Assembly: GCF_029382225.1 (NCBI RefSeq)
Contig: NZ_JARLTC010000013.1
Span: forward strand, 173,316 to 237,315
DNA: 64,000 nucleotides
DNA from: Spongiactinospora sp. TRM90649
Lineage (GTDB): Bacteria > Actinomycetota > Actinomycetes > Streptosporangiales > Streptosporangiaceae
Direction of reading: 5' to 3'
Positions 62,078 through 64,000 of this stretch are shown here, piece after piece (within the stretch, counting starts at the first letter, position 1; each line of letters begins with the position of its first letter). The notes below the pieces were generated by a model. It saw nothing but the letters and a program-made list of their open reading frames with translations. It ran no database searches and was not told the origin of the DNA. The translations under genes were made by a program, and so were the position numbers.

Positions 62078-62883
62078 CTGTGTTGCCAGCGGTATCCCCT
62101 CAACGGCTGATCGCTACATCCGTGGGCCTGGGCGCACAAGGTTGCGTCTGAGCCTAGGGACCCATCGGCTAAGCCGCATGGCTAGTACGGATTTCGCACT
62201 TCAACCGGGTGGTCATGGCGTTCAGATTAGGTGGTCCTAGTGATGACGAACCGACCACAGCGGCCATGCCAGCCGACGCCAGGCGGCCTTTTGTCGGAGG
62301 CGGCTCCTACGGTGAGTAGATCACACTGGGGCCGAGGGGGTGGCGGTGCGCAGGCCGACCGATGAAGAGCTTCTGGAACTGGCATACCGTCTCCGGCCTG
62401 AAGAGCCCCACCCGGTCCGTTCGACGGTGCATCTATCCCATGCGCTGAGCCGGCGGCTCAACGCCTGGGAGGTGAAACCGGATGGTTCCCGTGTTCGCTG
62501 TGATCCGCTCGGTGAAGGAGGAGCCCGCCTGCATCCCTGCGGCATCGCCATGAGTACGCCGTGGGCCTTCCCCATGGCCTCCTCGGGCGGCCCTCCCAGG
62601 AGTGCCCCGGACCACGACACCGGTGGCGGGTGCGCACCGCTCCCGGCCCCTATCCGCCAGGTTCGAGCCGGTCTCGCGTTGAGGGACGTAATGACGACGG
62701 TTCCTCGCGTACTCCTTTCCGCCTTGCTCACCGGACCCGCACCATCTGGCAGTGCTGGCACGTCCCTGCTTGTCAGGGCCGCTTGCCGCCCTCCCCGGCG
62801 TCACCCGGTTCGGACTGCCCTCAGCTTCCCCGCCCTGCCACGACAGGACGGGCGACAAAGGTCTTTCACCCTCATACGGACCA
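62078..62883. other. Upstream region of the Wadjet operon, no recognised gene
   Basis: 806 bp between jetA and the IS3 remnant. The operon promoter should lie near 62100-62300; no strong boxes were found. A plus-strand stretch from 62340 (PTDEELLELAYRLRPEEPHP) has a protein-like look but loses it within about 60 codons, so it may be a decayed gene start. Nothing else is recognisable. Confidence 0.4.
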
Positions 62884-63212
62884 TCAACGCCTCACGGCGC
62901 ACGCCTCTCCGGCGAAATATTTCGCCGCCCGGCGCAGGATGTCGCGTTCCATCTCCAGCTCCCGGATCCGGGCCTTGAGCTGCTTGTTCTCCTCTTCCAG
63001 CACGTCATTGGACGACATCGGACCGTTCCTTGGCCGCTTGACCAGACCCGCCTTCATCGCCCCGGCGGTACCGTCCGCGCGGGCCTCCTTCACCCACAGG
63101 CGCAGCGTCTCGCGGTTGATGCCCAGGTCCCGAGCCACAGACGCGTACGTCCGCGCCGGGTCAGACAGGTACAACGCGACGGCGTCCGCCTTGAACTCCG
63201 GGCGGATACGAC
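62884..63212 (-). pseudogene. IS3-family orfA with a frameshift; orfB missing
   Basis: The helix-turn-helix of IS3 OrfA is clear: YASVARDLGINRETLRLWVK, then the coiled coil VLEEENKQLKARIRELEMER and the end RDILRRAAKYFAGE. The first codons (MKSYPP, then EFKADAVALYLSD) are split by a one-base insertion near 63198. The integrase gene orfB that should follow is absent, so the element is a remnant with no activity. Confidence 0.8.
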
Positions 63213-63578
63213 TTCATCGCCACGTGGAACTCCTTGTCCCCGAATCTCCATCATCCGGCACTCAAGGTGTCCACACTTCGGGGCGAGAGGCCCCCGCTGA
63301 CCTGTCCCGATTGCGGACACGGCCTGACATCCCCAATTGCCTACCTATCGTATTCGCTTCTTCGCTCACGACCCCGGCCACCCGGCGGACTGCGAGATCG
63401 CCAACGAGTCTTTGGAACATCATATGCTCAACCTCGAACTAGGAGGTTTTCCTCGTCGTCGTGCGGCAGAATCGGAAAGCCTGGGCCAGCTCGTTCATCG
63501 CCGCCCCTGCGTGAGCGACCACAGTGCGTGTCCGGTGAAATTCCTGTTGTTCGTCACGTGCGTTCGAAAGGATCAAGG
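63213..63578. other. Intergenic stretch between IS3 remnant and last gene
   Basis: 366 bp with lower GC content than most of the window and no recognisable gene. An AAAGGATC sequence at its right end may be the ribosome site of the next gene. Confidence 0.35.
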
Positions 63579-63956
63579 TTGAAGCTGCAAGACGCCGAGG
63601 CCTACGTTAGGCAAGTCACCCGGAGAACCTCGACCAAGGATGCGCTGGCGTGGCTGGGCGAGGAGCGCGCGGTGCCGCGGCCGATCGATCTGCCGAACCT
63701 GCTGGCTTCGTTGCTGATTATCGAGGATCAGGCGTTGACGGCTGACATCCGAGGACTGGCTGGCCGGGTGATTCGGCAGGTCTGTCGGGCCGAAGTGGTT
63801 TCCGAACTGGATCCGAGCCAGGAGCTTCTCGCGCTCGATGAGGTGCTGCGGCCAGCGCACTACAGGGCTGCCCTCGACGCGCTGGCCGCTAGGACCGCCA
63901 CTCGGACCCTGGCGAGCGTTACGCTAGTGGTGCATCACGCAACCTTGGTGGGGTAA
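63579..63956 (+). CDS. Unrecognised 125-residue protein
   Basis: Starts with TTG 63579, nine bases after AAAGGAT. The protein is soluble, rich in Leu, Ala and Arg (SLLIIEDQALTADIRGLAGR, LDEVLRPAHYRAALDALAAR), and probably all-helical. No family is recognised. It is the last complete frame before the right edge and lies beside an IS remnant, so it may belong to another accessory module continuing to the right. Confidence 0.5.
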   Translation: MKLQDAEAYVRQVTRRTSTKDALAWLGEERAVPRPIDLPNLLASLLIIEDQALTADIRGLAGRVIRQVCRAEVVSELDPSQELLALDEVLRPAHYRAALDALAARTATRTLASVTLVVHHATLVG

Positions 63957-64000
63957 CTGGTCCATGATCGAATCGGGGAGCTTGCGGCGAAGCTGACCTT

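Noticed and set aside
62340..62560. Plus-strand frame starting PTDEELLELAYRLRPEE as a gene
   Set aside because: Protein-like only for the first 30 or so codons; the remainder has poor codon bias and no domain, so it is mentioned only as a possible decayed start.

Overview
The window is very GC-rich, its coding frames have strong third-position G/C bias, and it uses many GTG/TTG starts. Gene content (LacI and PucR regulators, IS701 elements, DUF5994 proteins, stand-alone STAS proteins, CsbD-like miniproteins) points to a filamentous actinobacterium. A Streptosporangiales-type soil organism is a guess. The left half is a catabolic and specialised-metabolism region; the right half is an accessory region of broken mobile elements, a general-stress gene island and a defence locus.

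Layout. 1-2.2 kb: end of an acyl-CoA dehydrogenase with an internal deletion, then a DHA2-type drug exporter behind a promoter with MerR-like geometry. 2.2-16.3 kb: a complete L-rhamnose module. One arm (minus strand) encodes a sugar ABC importer (binding lipoprotein, two permeases), a serine hydrolase and a GH78 alpha-L-rhamnosidase. The divergent arm encodes a LacI regulator, an acyl-CoA ligase, L-rhamnose isomerase, a fused rhamnulose-phosphate aldolase/lactaldehyde dehydrogenase and rhamnulokinase. Two near-identical 16-bp operators sit in the divergent promoter region. 16.2-24.6 kb: an aromatic catabolic operon (aryl-AMP ligase, salicylyl-CoA hydroxylase-like and phenol hydroxylase-like flavoproteins, extradiol dioxygenase, C-C hydrolase) read away from a divergent PucR-type regulator. 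24.6-28.1 kb: a mosaic of truncated genes (ABC permease tail, MFS tail, NRPS-PKS middle). 28.1-31 kb: styrene/indole monooxygenase genes styBA and an AraC regulator.

31-44.5 kb: mobile-element graveyard. It holds a dead IS5-family element, a 3' tRNA-Lys fragment that looks like an attachment site, an element-type DNA-binding protein, a PD-(D/E)XK nuclease with a small partner, a UvrD-helicase tail cut by an IS701 element, an IS5 element, a second IS701 remnant, a tyrosine recombinase fused to an SRPBCC gene, a Tn3 transposase fragment, an MFS gene and a third IS701 remnant. 44.8-54.2 kb: a general-stress island with two DUF5994 genes behind a shared leader, two STAS proteins, a frameshifted RsbW-like ATPase gene, LapA-like, GlsB/YeaQ and DUF6458-like membrane proteins, two CsbD-like miniproteins, a universal stress protein, a UBP-type zinc finger, an acyl-CoA desaturase and a LysR regulator. 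55.2-62.1 kb: a Wadjet/MksBEFG-type condensin anti-plasmid system with jetA, an extra 180-residue protein, jetB and jetC on the minus strand, and jetD on the opposite strand facing them. The window ends with an IS3 orfA remnant and an unrecognised small gene.

The two most notable features are the Wadjet variant with its extra component and inverted nuclease gene, and the unusually high number of genes carrying clean internal or terminal deletions (acyl-CoA dehydrogenase, NDP-forming acyl-CoA synthetase, ABC permease, MFS, NRPS-PKS, SRPBCC protein, desaturase). All assignments come from reading motifs and gene order; no database search was possible.
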